This document shows positions 7,145 through 13,522 of a stretch of 14,465 bases of DNA, one piece after another; the stretch's first letter is position 1, and each line of letters begins with the position of its first letter. The DNA is from Leucobacter sp. UBA1945 (GTDB taxonomy: Bacteria > Actinomycetota > Actinomycetes > Actinomycetales > Microbacteriaceae). The notes under the pieces were generated by a model. The model was not told where the DNA came from. It saw only the letters and a list, made by a program, of their open reading frames with translations, and made no database searches. The position numbers were made by a program, and so were the translations under genes. Location of the stretch: positions 45,565 to 60,029 of the forward strand of contig DDEV01000126.1 in NCBI GenBank assembly GCA_002336855.1, in the 5' to 3' direction.

Positions 7145-8692
7145 TCACGCCGCGCCCACCGCGCGCCGCTTGAGCTGTTGTTTGTCCACCTTGCCGACAG
7201 GCAGCAGTGGGAGGGTGTCGACGATCACGAACTCTTTCGGCACCTTGTAGTTCGCAAGGTATTCGCGGCAGCTGGCCCGCAGCAGTTCCGGGTCGGGTGC
7301 CGCTCCGGTCTCGGGAAGTACATATGCGACTCCGACCTCGCCAAACACGTCGTCGGGCCTGCCGATGACCGCCGCGAGTGCGACCCCTTCGATCTGTTCG
7401 ATGCAGAGCTCAATCTCGCGGGGGTAGACGTTGTACCCACCCGACTTGATCATCTCGCTGCGCCGCCCGACGAGCCGCAGATTCCCGTCATCTCGCAGCA
7501 CGCCGACGTCACCCGTCTTGAACCAGCCGTCTGCCGTGTAGGCGGCCGCGGTGGCGTCGGGCCTGCCGAAGTACTCGAGAAAGAGCCCCTCGTGCTGCAC
7601 CTGCACCTCGCCCTGTGCGCCGATGCCGACCGGGCGATCCTCTTCGTCTGCCAGGCGTACTCGCATGCCGGGGTCGAACTTGCCGACAGTGTGACCGAGC
7701 ACCTCGTCATCGGCTTCTTCGTCGGTGAACGTAATCGAGGCGATCGTCTCGGTCATGCCATACACCGTGAGCAGCCTGATGCCGCGGGTGCGGTACGCGC
7801 GAATGACCTCGAGCGGCAGCGGCGCTCCGCCCCAACTGACCACCTGCAAGCTCGACAGGTCGCGCTCACCGAAGTCAGGGCTCATCGCGATAGCCTGCAG
7901 CACGGTCGGCACATTCATCAGGTTGGTGAGACGGAGCTGCTCGATGCGATCGGCGATCTCGACGGGGTCGAAGCGCTCGAGCAGTGCGAGCATGCCGCCC
8001 GCGACGAGCGTGGTGCCCGTGAGGTCGGCGAGGCAGGCGACGTGATTGACCGGCAGGTTGCAGGGCACGCGGGGAGCCTCAATGCCGATCGCCTCAGATT
8101 CGACGCACGAGGCGTAGACGAGGCCGCGATGGCTGAGCACGGCGCCCTTCGGCGAGCCGCTGCTGCCCGAGGTGAACACGATGGTCGCGGCGTCGAAGGG
8201 GTCGGCTGTGTGGGGTTCGAACGGCTGCGGCTCGGGCAGGGCACTGAGCGTGTCAGTTGGCTCGCCGGTGTCGAGGCGAAACGCTCGCTCGATTGCGAAC
8301 TCTTGGGCGACCCGCGCGATGTCAGGCTCGAGCTCACGACCGTCGACGTTGGGCAGTGAGAGGATCAGCCTCGGCTTCGACTCAGATATGACGTGGGCGA
8401 GTTCGCGATACGTGTAGCGGGGGTTGAGGCCCACCCAGACGGCCCCGAGCTTGAACGCTGCGAGCAAGGTGATGAGAAACTCGGGGCGCGGGGTGCTGAG
8501 CACCGCGACTCGGTCGCCTGGGGTGAGGCCGGCCGCCGAGAGCGATCCCGCCATGCGCTCGACGCGCTGTGCGAGCTCGGCGTACGACAGCATCGCGCCC
8601 TCGTGCCACACGGCGTCGGCAGCGGGTGTCGTGGCGGCGTAGTGGTCGAGATAGTCGGCGAGCGTGGTGAACCTGGGGAGTGCGAGCGCCAC
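7145..8692 (-). CDS. Class I adenylate-forming acyl-CoA ligase
   Basis: Activates a carboxylic acid with ATP to an acyl-AMP and then a CoA thioester. The 515-residue protein is full length for the family. The phosphate-binding loop is TSGSSGSPKG (174-183); the aromatic motif is YGMTE (311-315); Asp395 in GWFKTGD binds ribose; the hinge is GRRSEMIKSGGYNVYP (409-424); and the catalytic lysine is Lys501 in PVGKVDK. All essential residues are present, so it should be active. It resembles medium-chain or aromatic acid ligases (FadD/CaiC/MenE-like), but the substrate cannot be read from sequence. Start is GTG at 8692, 3 bp after the MaoC-like stop, with GAGG upstream. It is the middle gene of the TetR-linked operon, 41 bp before the MFS gene. 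No gene for beta-oxidation dehydrogenases is adjacent. Confidence 0.93.
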   Translation of the reverse strand: MALALPRFTTLADYLDHYAATTPAADAVWHEGAMLSYAELAQRVERMAGSLSAAGLTPGDRVAVLSTPRPEFLITLLAAFKLGAVWVGLNPRYTYRELAHVISESKPRLILSLPNVDGRELEPDIARVAQEFAIERAFRLDTGEPTDTLSALPEPQPFEPHTADPFDAATIVFTSGSSGSPKGAVLSHRGLVYASCVESEAIGIEAPRVPCNLPVNHVACLADLTGTTLVAGGMLALLERFDPVEIADRIEQLRLTNLMNVPTVLQAIAMSPDFGERDLSSLQVVSWGGAPLPLEVIRAYRTRGIRLLTVYGMTETIASITFTDEEADDEVLGHTVGKFDPGMRVRLADEEDRPVGIGAQGEVQVQHEGLFLEYFGRPDATAAAYTADGWFKTGDVGVLRDDGNLRLVGRRSEMIKSGGYNVYPREIELCIEQIEGVALAAVIGRPDDVFGEVGVAYVLPETGAAPDPELLRASCREYLANYKVPKEFVIVDTLPLLPVGKVDKQQLKRRAVGAA

Positions 8693-8695
8693 GGC

Positions 8696-9193
8696 TCAGG
8701 CCTCGGGCTCGGTGGCCTGCTCGCCCGGTTCTCGGGTGGCGAAGAGCGAAACCCAGCGTGCGACCATGGCGGGCTTTTCGACACCCTCGATCTCGATCGT
8801 GTTGTCGGTCGTGACGAGGTAGGTGCCGTCTTCGCGTGGGTCGACGGCCGCGACGGTCGCCACGCAACGAATCCGCTGCCCCACGAACACGGGGTGCGTG
8901 AATCGCACGCGATCCATGCCGTAGTTGAAGCCGTAGATGCCATCGCCCTTGATCGGGCTGTTGTTGAAGTGGAACGCCGTGAGCATGCTGAGTAGTAGAA
9001 ATCCGTCAACCAGTTCGGCTCCGAGCGGATTGTTCTTGCTGGCGGTGAGGTCGGTGTAAGCGGGGTCGAGGTAGGTCGAGAACGCGAACTGGCCGAGGTG
9101 CTCCTGGTCGATCGCCATCCAGGGCGACTCGAAGAACAACTCTCCGACGTGATCGGTGAGCTCGGGCAGGTGGATGGCGCGGCTTTGCGACAT
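8696..9193 (-). CDS. MaoC/NodN-like single hot-dog domain protein
   Basis: A 165-residue protein with the hot-dog fold of MaoC-type enoyl-CoA hydratases/dehydratases, cytoplasmic. Family-like segments are FSTYLDPAYTDLTASKNNPLG, the helix ELVDGFLLLSMLTAF (normally AHGFLTLSLL), and the strand RVRFTHPVFVGQRIRCVATV. The hydratase motif usually carries a catalytic Asp and His (GDxNPxH or GDHQxIH); here the matching stretch reads ASKNNPLGAE, so both appear to be missing. It may be a thioesterase-like or binding protein, or use other residues. Start is ATG at 9193, with GGAG 5 bases upstream; an in-frame extension to 9256 would read through the promoter and is rejected. It is the first gene of the operon, divergent from tetR. 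Confidence 0.85.
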   Translation of the reverse strand: MSQSRAIHLPELTDHVGELFFESPWMAIDQEHLGQFAFSTYLDPAYTDLTASKNNPLGAELVDGFLLLSMLTAFHFNNSPIKGDGIYGFNYGMDRVRFTHPVFVGQRIRCVATVAAVDPREDGTYLVTTDNTIEIEGVEKPAMVARWVSLFATREPGEQATEPEA

Positions 9194-9200
9194 TGCATCT

Positions 9201-9235
9201 CCAAAAACTAAATAAATACTTGCTTTCATTATGAG
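9201..9235 (-). promoter_or_regulatory. AT-rich leader and ribosome binding site of the maoC operon
   Basis: This stretch is strikingly AT-rich against its GC-rich surroundings. It holds the -10 box at 9228-9233, the predicted transcription start near 9221, and a GGAG ribosome binding site just before the ATG at 9193. The mRNA would therefore carry a leader of about 28 bases, unlike the leaderless genes nearby. Confidence 0.6.
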
Positions 9236-9259
9236 AACGAGGATCAGCGGTGTCAAGTA
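9217..9259. promoter_or_regulatory. Possible operator half-sites flanking the maoC promoter
   Basis: TACTTG at 9217-9222 and its exact inverse CAAGTA at 9254-9259 surround the core promoter; one overlaps the -35 and the other the predicted transcription start. The centres are 37 bp apart, wider than a usual TetR palindrome, so each could be half of a degenerate site. No compact perfect palindrome was found in this gap. This is a weak candidate. Confidence 0.3.
9228..9256 (-). promoter_or_regulatory. Housekeeping-type promoter of the maoC-ligase-MFS operon
   Basis: The minus strand has a perfect -35 TTGACA (9251-9256), a 17-bp spacer (9234-9250) and a -10 CATAAT (9228-9233) with five of six consensus bases. 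It is the only near-consensus sigma-70 promoter in the window. A strong core promoter next to a divergent TetR gene fits repression by that regulator. Confidence 0.78.
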
Positions 9260-9293
9260 GGTGGTGACGGCTCAACGGCGCGCGCCGATGTCG

Positions 9294-9299
9294 TAGAGT
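9294..9299 (+). promoter_or_regulatory. Leaderless -10 box of tetR
   Basis: TAGAGT is followed by 6 bases and then the GTG at 9306. The bases before the GTG contain no ribosome binding site. TCAACG, 17 bp upstream, is the closest -35 match, with three of six bases. Confidence 0.6.
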
Positions 9300-9305
9300 G
9301 CAAGA

Positions 9306-9938
9306 GTGAACACCTCGGCGAAGAAGCAAGACGCCCCCAGGCGTGAGCCGCAGCAGGAGCGCGGGCGTGCGGCAGTCTCGGCGATTCTCTCGGCCACGAG
9401 CGAGCTGCTCGAAGAGGCAGGCTTCGACAGCCTCACGACCATCGCCATTGCCGAGCGTGCCGGAGTGAACATCGCGACGCTCTATCGCTACTACCCGAAT
9501 AAGTTTGCGATCGTGCGTGAACTCGCTGAGGGGCTTGAAGACGAGCGCTCGGGGGCCTCGGTGCGGGCGCTGAGCGCGCTTGCGAGCAACCAGGACTGGA
9601 AGGCCCCAGTGCGCGCGGCCATCGAGGCCGTCGCGCAGCTGCGAGTCGATCGCCCGGGCGCTCGCGCAATCAGGCGGGCGCTGCAGTCTTCGCCCGCACT
9701 CTGGGATCTCGACCACGAAGTCGTCGTGCGCACTGCCGACGCGATCGGGCCATTTCTGCGAGAGGTGAACCCCACACTCGGCGAACAGCAGTCACGCGAT
9801 ATCGCCCTCGTCGTGGTGAGCACTGTCACGAGCCTGCTCGATCTGACGAACGACGCACCCGATCAGGCGCCGAGGGTGCAGCGCGAGCTCATGCTCATGA
9901 TCGAGCGATACCTGGACCCGTACCTCTCTGCGACATAG
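9306..9938 (+). CDS. TetR/AcrR-family transcriptional regulator
   Basis: A 210-residue DNA-binding repressor. The N-terminal domain has the family pattern: helix 1 AAVSAILSATSELLEEAGF (22-40), then the helix-turn-helix with LTTIAIAERAGVNIATLYRYYPNKFAIV (43-70), ending in the typical YRYYPNK. The C-terminal part (about 75-210) is the helical ligand-binding and dimerisation domain, which is too variable to reveal the ligand. The start is GTG at 9306, supported by a -10 box 6 bases upstream; no closer alternative start has a ribosome site. It is divergent from the maoC-ligase-MFS operon across 112 bp, so it most likely represses that operon and is released by a carboxylic acid or its CoA ester. 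A strong hairpin follows its stop. Confidence 0.92.
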   Translation: MNTSAKKQDAPRREPQQERGRAAVSAILSATSELLEEAGFDSLTTIAIAERAGVNIATLYRYYPNKFAIVRELAEGLEDERSGASVRALSALASNQDWKAPVRAAIEAVAQLRVDRPGARAIRRALQSSPALWDLDHEVVVRTADAIGPFLREVNPTLGEQQSRDIALVVVSTVTSLLDLTNDAPDQAPRVQRELMLMIERYLDPYLSAT

Positions 9939-9939
9939 A

Positions 9940-9966
9940 GCTCACAGACCGCGAGGGTCTGTGAGC
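9940..9966 (+). terminator. Hairpin terminator after tetR
   Basis: A perfect 11-bp stem (gctcacagacc at 9940-9950 pairing with ggtctgtgagc at 9956-9966) closes a 5-base loop. It begins one base after the tetR stop. No T-tract follows, as is common in actinobacteria, so the efficiency is uncertain. It separates tetR from the VOC gene. Confidence 0.75.
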
Positions 9967-9994
9967 AGGGGTATGCAAGCCGTGCGCGCCGACG

Positions 9995-10000
9995 TACACT
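9995..10000 (+). promoter_or_regulatory. Leaderless -10 box of the VOC gene
   Basis: TACACT is followed by 7 bases and then the ATG at 10008. No Shine-Dalgarno sequence lies between them. The preceding terminator at 9940-9966 makes a dedicated promoter here necessary. Confidence 0.62.
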
Positions 10001-10007
10001 GCGAAGC

Positions 10008-10400
10008 ATGGGTACCTCGATTCAGGTGAAGTCAATCACGGTGGCACTTGACTGTCCGGACGCGCTCGGGCTCGCAGGGTTTTACGCTGGGCTGCTCGGA
10101 TGGCGGCTCGACTACGACGGTGAAGACCCGGAGTGGGTCGACGTCTTGCCGCCGGAGCACGAGTCGCAGTATTTCTCAATCTCGTGCCAGCAGATCGAGC
10201 ACTATCGCGCACCTGAGTGGCCGGAGGGCGATGTACAACAGCAGGCGCACTTCGATCTCTACGTCGAGTCGCTCGAAGAAGCCGGTGCCGCCGCGGTTGC
10301 GGCCGGGGCGAGAAAACACGAGGTGCAGCCAAGCGAGAACGGAAGCTTCGTGGTCTATGTCGACCCGGTCGGCCACCCGTTCTGCTTCTGCCAGGCCTGA
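10008..10400 (+). CDS. VOC superfamily (glyoxalase-like) protein
   Basis: A small 130-residue protein of the vicinal oxygen chelate superfamily, which includes glyoxalases, dioxygenases and antibiotic-binding proteins. Two paired beta-alpha-beta units are visible: one around residues 6-60 (SITVALDCPDALGLAGFYAGLLGW, then WVDVLPPEHESQYFSIS), and a second around 78-128 (QAHFDLYVESLEEAGAAAVAAG, then GSFVVYVDPVGHPFCFCQ). His81 is a possible metal ligand in the second unit. The usual C-terminal Glu ligand is not evident, so a metal-dependent enzyme is not assured. The family level matches the Glyoxalase_6 type. Start is ATG, 7 bases after a -10 box. It stands alone between two hairpins. Substrate unknown. 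Confidence 0.88.
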   Translation: MGTSIQVKSITVALDCPDALGLAGFYAGLLGWRLDYDGEDPEWVDVLPPEHESQYFSISCQQIEHYRAPEWPEGDVQQQAHFDLYVESLEEAGAAAVAAGARKHEVQPSENGSFVVYVDPVGHPFCFCQA

Positions 10401-10415
10401 CGCCGCATCAGGCCT
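10393..10415. terminator. Bidirectional hairpin between VOC and PLP-enzyme genes
   Basis: An 8-bp perfect stem (aggcctga at 10393-10400 and tcaggcct at 10408-10415) with a 7-base loop. It overlaps the VOC stop codon and lies 10 bp from the stop of the convergent PLP gene, so it could end transcription from both sides. No clear T-run on either strand. Confidence 0.6.
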
Positions 10416-10424
10416 CGTACCCGA

Positions 10425-11963
10425 CTAGGGCTCGCTCACGCGGGCGAGTAGCTCGGTGAGCAGTGCCTGCGCCACGGGGGCGGGGAGCTGCTCAGCGAGT
10501 GCCATGAGCGGTGCCATTTTCTGGGGGAGTGCGCCGCCCTCGCCGGGGTGCTGGGGAAGCTTTGGCGCGGCACCGACCAAGCGCAGAATGCGCCAAGCGG
10601 CCGCAGGGCTGGGTGCGCGTTCTTCGCTGTAGCCGAGCGCTCGCATCGCCGCAAGCGCAATGCTCGCCGATGCTTGCGGGGTGCCTCGAACCACAGTGGC
10701 CGAATCTCGAAGCGCGGCGATGAACTCGGGTAGGAGCCGTTCGGTGACCGGGGTGATCGTCAGGTGCGCACTGTGCGGCAGCCGCACTCCGTTCGACTGG
10801 GTGAGCCCCGGCTGATGCTGAATCTGAAATCCGTGCTGCGCGATCTCGTCAGCCAGGTGGTGCGGGTCTACGCGTTCGCTTTCGGGTACTGACTCGTCAG
10901 CGATGAGTGCCATGGCGGGCCCCGTCGGGCTGCCCCAGACGGCGAGGCCCGGAATCTCGCGCACCGCTTGCTCGATTGCGTGTGCTGAACGTGCACACGA
11001 GGCGGTCAGCCGTCGGTAGCCCGCGGCGCCGAGCCGGTGCACGATCGCCCATGCGGCGGCCGTGGGCGAGACTGATCGCGATCCGAGCAGGGTCGGGTTC
11101 ACGACGGGGTAGCCGGCCCATTCGGTCGTCGCGAAGAACTGCTTGCGGTGACGAGTTCTGCCGCGATGCAGCAGCACCGAGGTGCCTTTCGGGGCGTAGC
11201 CGAACTTGTGCAGGTCTGCCGAGATGCTGGTGACGCCGGGGTTGCGCAGATCCCACGTCTGCGTGTCTGGCCACCACGGGAGTGCGAGGCCGCCAAAACA
11301 GGCATCTACGTGACACGATATGCCGAGTGCAAGCGCCGCCTTCGACACCTCGCTCACCGGATCGATTGCGCCGCTCGGATAGGCGGGTGCAGATACGACG
11401 ACCAGCGCGACGTCGTCGCCGAGCCTGCCCACGATCGAACTCGCGCGCACCGAACCGTCGAGTTCGCAGGGCACGACATCGATCTCGAGATCGAACAGTT
11501 GTGCTGCTTTGTGAAAGGCGGCATGCGTCGTCGAAGTCACGACGAGTCGGGGCATGCGGCTCTCGCGCGCGAGAGCAACCCGAAGCTCTGGGTTCGCGTC
11601 GCGCCACAGATCTCGGGCCGTCTTGACCGCGAGCAGGCAACTTTCGGTGCCACCGCTCGTCACGCTGCCAACCACCCTGCCGCCGACTCGGCGGTCGTCG
11701 CCGCCGAGCGCGCGTCGCACGAAACTGACGAGATCTTGCTCCATTGCGGCGATCGATGGGAAGGTCGTGGGATCGAGGCCGTTCAGTGAGCGCGCGGCCT
11801 CTGCGGCTTCGCTCGCAAGATGATCGAGTTCGCCCATGCCCGAGTCGTACACGTAGGCGAGCACGCGACCGCCGTGTGTCGGCGCATCGAACTCGCGAAG
11901 ATCGCGCAGGCGCGCGAGCACCTCACCTGGCTCGGATCCATAAGTCAGTGAGTGTTCGGTCAT
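10425..11963 (-). CDS. PLP-dependent lyase/decarboxylase resembling sphingosine-1-phosphate lyase
   Basis: A fold-type I PLP enzyme of 512 residues in the group II decarboxylase superfamily. Family landmarks are VTSGGTES (101-108, phosphate binding), HAAFHKAAQLF (147-157, His147 stacking on PLP), HVDACFGG (218-225, Asp220 to the pyridine nitrogen), and ADLHKFGYAPKG (249-260) with Schiff-base Lys253. SGAIDPVSEVSKAA and NPTLLGSRSVSPTAAAW also match the S1P-lyase subfamily rather than glutamate or aromatic amino acid decarboxylases. There is no N-terminal membrane helix, unlike the eukaryotic lyase. An extra C-terminal part (about 430-512) is Ala/Pro-rich and helical. Start is ATG at 11963, with GAGGGAG just upstream and a 4-bp overlap with the symporter stop. 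The substrate, a phosphorylated amino alcohol or an amino acid, is unknown. Confidence 0.88.
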   Translation of the reverse strand: MTEHSLTYGSEPGEVLARLRDLREFDAPTHGGRVLAYVYDSGMGELDHLASEAAEAARSLNGLDPTTFPSIAAMEQDLVSFVRRALGGDDRRVGGRVVGSVTSGGTESCLLAVKTARDLWRDANPELRVALARESRMPRLVVTSTTHAAFHKAAQLFDLEIDVVPCELDGSVRASSIVGRLGDDVALVVVSAPAYPSGAIDPVSEVSKAALALGISCHVDACFGGLALPWWPDTQTWDLRNPGVTSISADLHKFGYAPKGTSVLLHRGRTRHRKQFFATTEWAGYPVVNPTLLGSRSVSPTAAAWAIVHRLGAAGYRRLTASCARSAHAIEQAVREIPGLAVWGSPTGPAMALIADESVPESERVDPHHLADEIAQHGFQIQHQPGLTQSNGVRLPHSAHLTITPVTERLLPEFIAALRDSATVVRGTPQASASIALAAMRALGYSEERAPSPAAAWRILRLVGAAPKLPQHPGEGGALPQKMAPLMALAEQLPAPVAQALLTELLARVSEP

Positions 11964-13420
11964 GCTCCCTCGGTCTTTGCTTCTGAAGCTGGGGCGACTG
12001 TCATGTCGCCCTCGCGCAGTCGATAGCGGCGCAGCGTGAACAGACTCGCAAACATGAGCAGCGCCGGCAGCAGGCTGAACGACAAAGCGATGCCTGAAAT
12101 CGCAGCACCCGGCTGTTCGACGCTGACCCCAGCTGTCGAGGCGACATAGCCGGTGAGCGCGAGCACCACGGTGAGCACTGTCGAACCGAATGCCATGCCG
12201 GCCGTCTCTCCGGCTGTCCATACCCCTCCGAATACGCCGGCGCGGGCAGGCGCCTCGCCACTCTCGACCGCGGGGGAAGAAGAGACGCCGGCTTCGGCAA
12301 TACTTGTATTTGAACCGCGTGCCGTGCGGTCGTAGGCGATGACATCGGGCAGCATCGCCATCGGCAGTGTCTGCATGCCTGCATAGGCCGCGCCCGCAAT
12401 GCCGACTGGCGCCATGATCCACCAACCGGGGGCCCAGACCATGCCGACGAGCGTCAGCGTTGCGGCAAGAAAGATGACGCTCGCGATGCGAAACGCGCGC
12501 TCCTTGCCGATGTGATCGGCAACCTTTTGCCACACCGGCGCAACGAGCAGTGCCGGCGCGATGAGCGACACGAAAAGCACCGTGACCGCGCCCTCGTCGC
12601 GCAGCACCCAGGTCGCAACGAACTGTGCGCCAGCAAGCATGAGCCCCGTCGCAAGTGCCTGCAGCATGAAGGTGCCGAGCAGCGCCCGGAACGGCTGGCT
12701 CTCGCGCAACACGGCAAGCCCCTCGCGATAGTGCGACAGCGAGATGAGCGGCGTGCTTGAAGGCACTTGCCGCGGTGCCGAAACGGGAGCGACCATCGAG
12801 GCAACCCACAGGCCGAGCCCCAGCAGAATCGCGGCGACGATGGCCATGACCAGATAGCCGAGCATTTCGTTCTCTGGAAACAGCCCACGGATCTCGGGGC
12901 CGCCCGCGCCGAAGAGCAGAATCGCGACGGTCAGCATCACCACGCGCCAGGTAAGCAGACGGGTGCGCTCGCGATAGCTGTCGGTGAGCTCGGCGGGAAG
13001 CGCGATGTACGGCACCTGAAACAGGCTGAAGAAGGTAGCTGCCGCGATAAACGCGATCAGCACCCAGAGTGCGCTCGCCGTCGGTGGTAGGCCTGCGGGA
13101 ACCGCGAAAGTCAGCACGAACGCGATCGGCAGCCCAATCGCGCCGAGCAGCATCGGCCCGCGGCGCGATCCTTTTCGCTCGAACGCGCGATCGCTCAAGC
13201 CCCCGATGACGGGGTCTATCAGCACGTCCCAAACCTTGGCGCCCGTGACGATGAGGCCGGCAACGATGGCGGCAACCCCGAGCGTATCGGTGAGAAAGTA
13301 GACCAGCACAAGCCCCGGCAGCGTGGCAAAGCCACCGGTGCCGAGTGAGCCCATCGCGTAACGGGAAACCGTGCCGCGCGAGAGTTTGGCCTCGGTCGCC
13401 TGCGTCGCATGATCGCTCAT
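11960..13420 (-). CDS. GPH/MFS_2 family cation symporter (MelB/MFSD2-like)
   Basis: A 486-residue membrane transporter with about 12 hydrophobic helices. The N-terminal part has the family hallmark KVWDVLIDPVIGGLSDRAF (62-80) followed by KGSRRGPM (83-90). Asp65 and Asp69 are spaced like the sodium-binding Asp pair of MelB, so cation coupling is likely. PYIALPAELT in the next half-domain also matches the family. GPH members mostly carry glycosides and hexuronides; the eukaryotic MFSD2 branch carries lysolipids and sphingosine-1-phosphate. Start is ATG at 13420, 6 bases after a TACGCT box. It overlaps by 4 bp the S1P-lyase-like gene, so the two should be co-translated and the carrier probably handles the lyase substrate or product. 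The direction of transport cannot be told. Confidence 0.88.
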   Translation of the reverse strand: MSDHATQATEAKLSRGTVSRYAMGSLGTGGFATLPGLVLVYFLTDTLGVAAIVAGLIVTGAKVWDVLIDPVIGGLSDRAFERKGSRRGPMLLGAIGLPIAFVLTFAVPAGLPPTASALWVLIAFIAAATFFSLFQVPYIALPAELTDSYRERTRLLTWRVVMLTVAILLFGAGGPEIRGLFPENEMLGYLVMAIVAAILLGLGLWVASMVAPVSAPRQVPSSTPLISLSHYREGLAVLRESQPFRALLGTFMLQALATGLMLAGAQFVATWVLRDEGAVTVLFVSLIAPALLVAPVWQKVADHIGKERAFRIASVIFLAATLTLVGMVWAPGWWIMAPVGIAGAAYAGMQTLPMAMLPDVIAYDRTARGSNTSIAEAGVSSSPAVESGEAPARAGVFGGVWTAGETAGMAFGSTVLTVVLALTGYVASTAGVSVEQPGAAISGIALSFSLLPALLMFASLFTLRRYRLREGDMTVAPASEAKTEGA

Positions 13421-13426
13421 AGCTTC

Positions 13427-13432
13427 AGCGTA
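13427..13432 (-). promoter_or_regulatory. Leaderless -10 box of the symporter/PLP operon
   Basis: TACGCT on the minus strand, 6 bases before the ATG at 13420, with no Shine-Dalgarno sequence. It sits in the 102-bp gap 13421-13522, whose remainder shows only a weak 6-bp hairpin (13489-13494 with 13510-13515) downstream of the preceding gene. Confidence 0.6.
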
Positions 13433-13522
13433 GTGGGCACTCGCGACATTCTGCGCGGGGCAATTTGCGCACCGGCTCGGGCGTGCGGGCTCGCTATGCC
13501 GATCGCGCGGCGAGCGACGCGG

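Noticed and set aside
7104..7148. Upstream GTG start (7148) for the MFS gene, overlapping the ligase stop.
   Set aside because: It adds 15 polar residues without a ribosome site, while the ATG at 7103 has GGAGAAAG at good spacing.
7178..8359. A 393-codon open frame on the plus strand, antisense to the acyl-CoA ligase.
   Set aside because: The protein is Arg/Asp/Val-rich with no recognisable domain; long antisense frames are expected in GC-rich coding DNA.
9194..9256. N-terminal extension of the MaoC-like protein to an ATG at 9256.
   Set aside because: It would translate through the TTGACA/CATAAT promoter and ribosome site, and the extra 21 residues look non-family.
11964..13232. Very long minus-strand reading frame extending the PLP gene upstream.
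   Set aside because: The extension is a shifted-frame shadow of the symporter gene, Arg/Ala-rich with no family features; the PLP gene has its own ATG and ribosome site at 11963.
13489..13515. Possible terminator after the DUF6264-like gene (6-bp stem, 15-base loop).
   Set aside because: The stem is short, the loop long and no T-run follows; it could easily occur by chance in GC-rich sequence.
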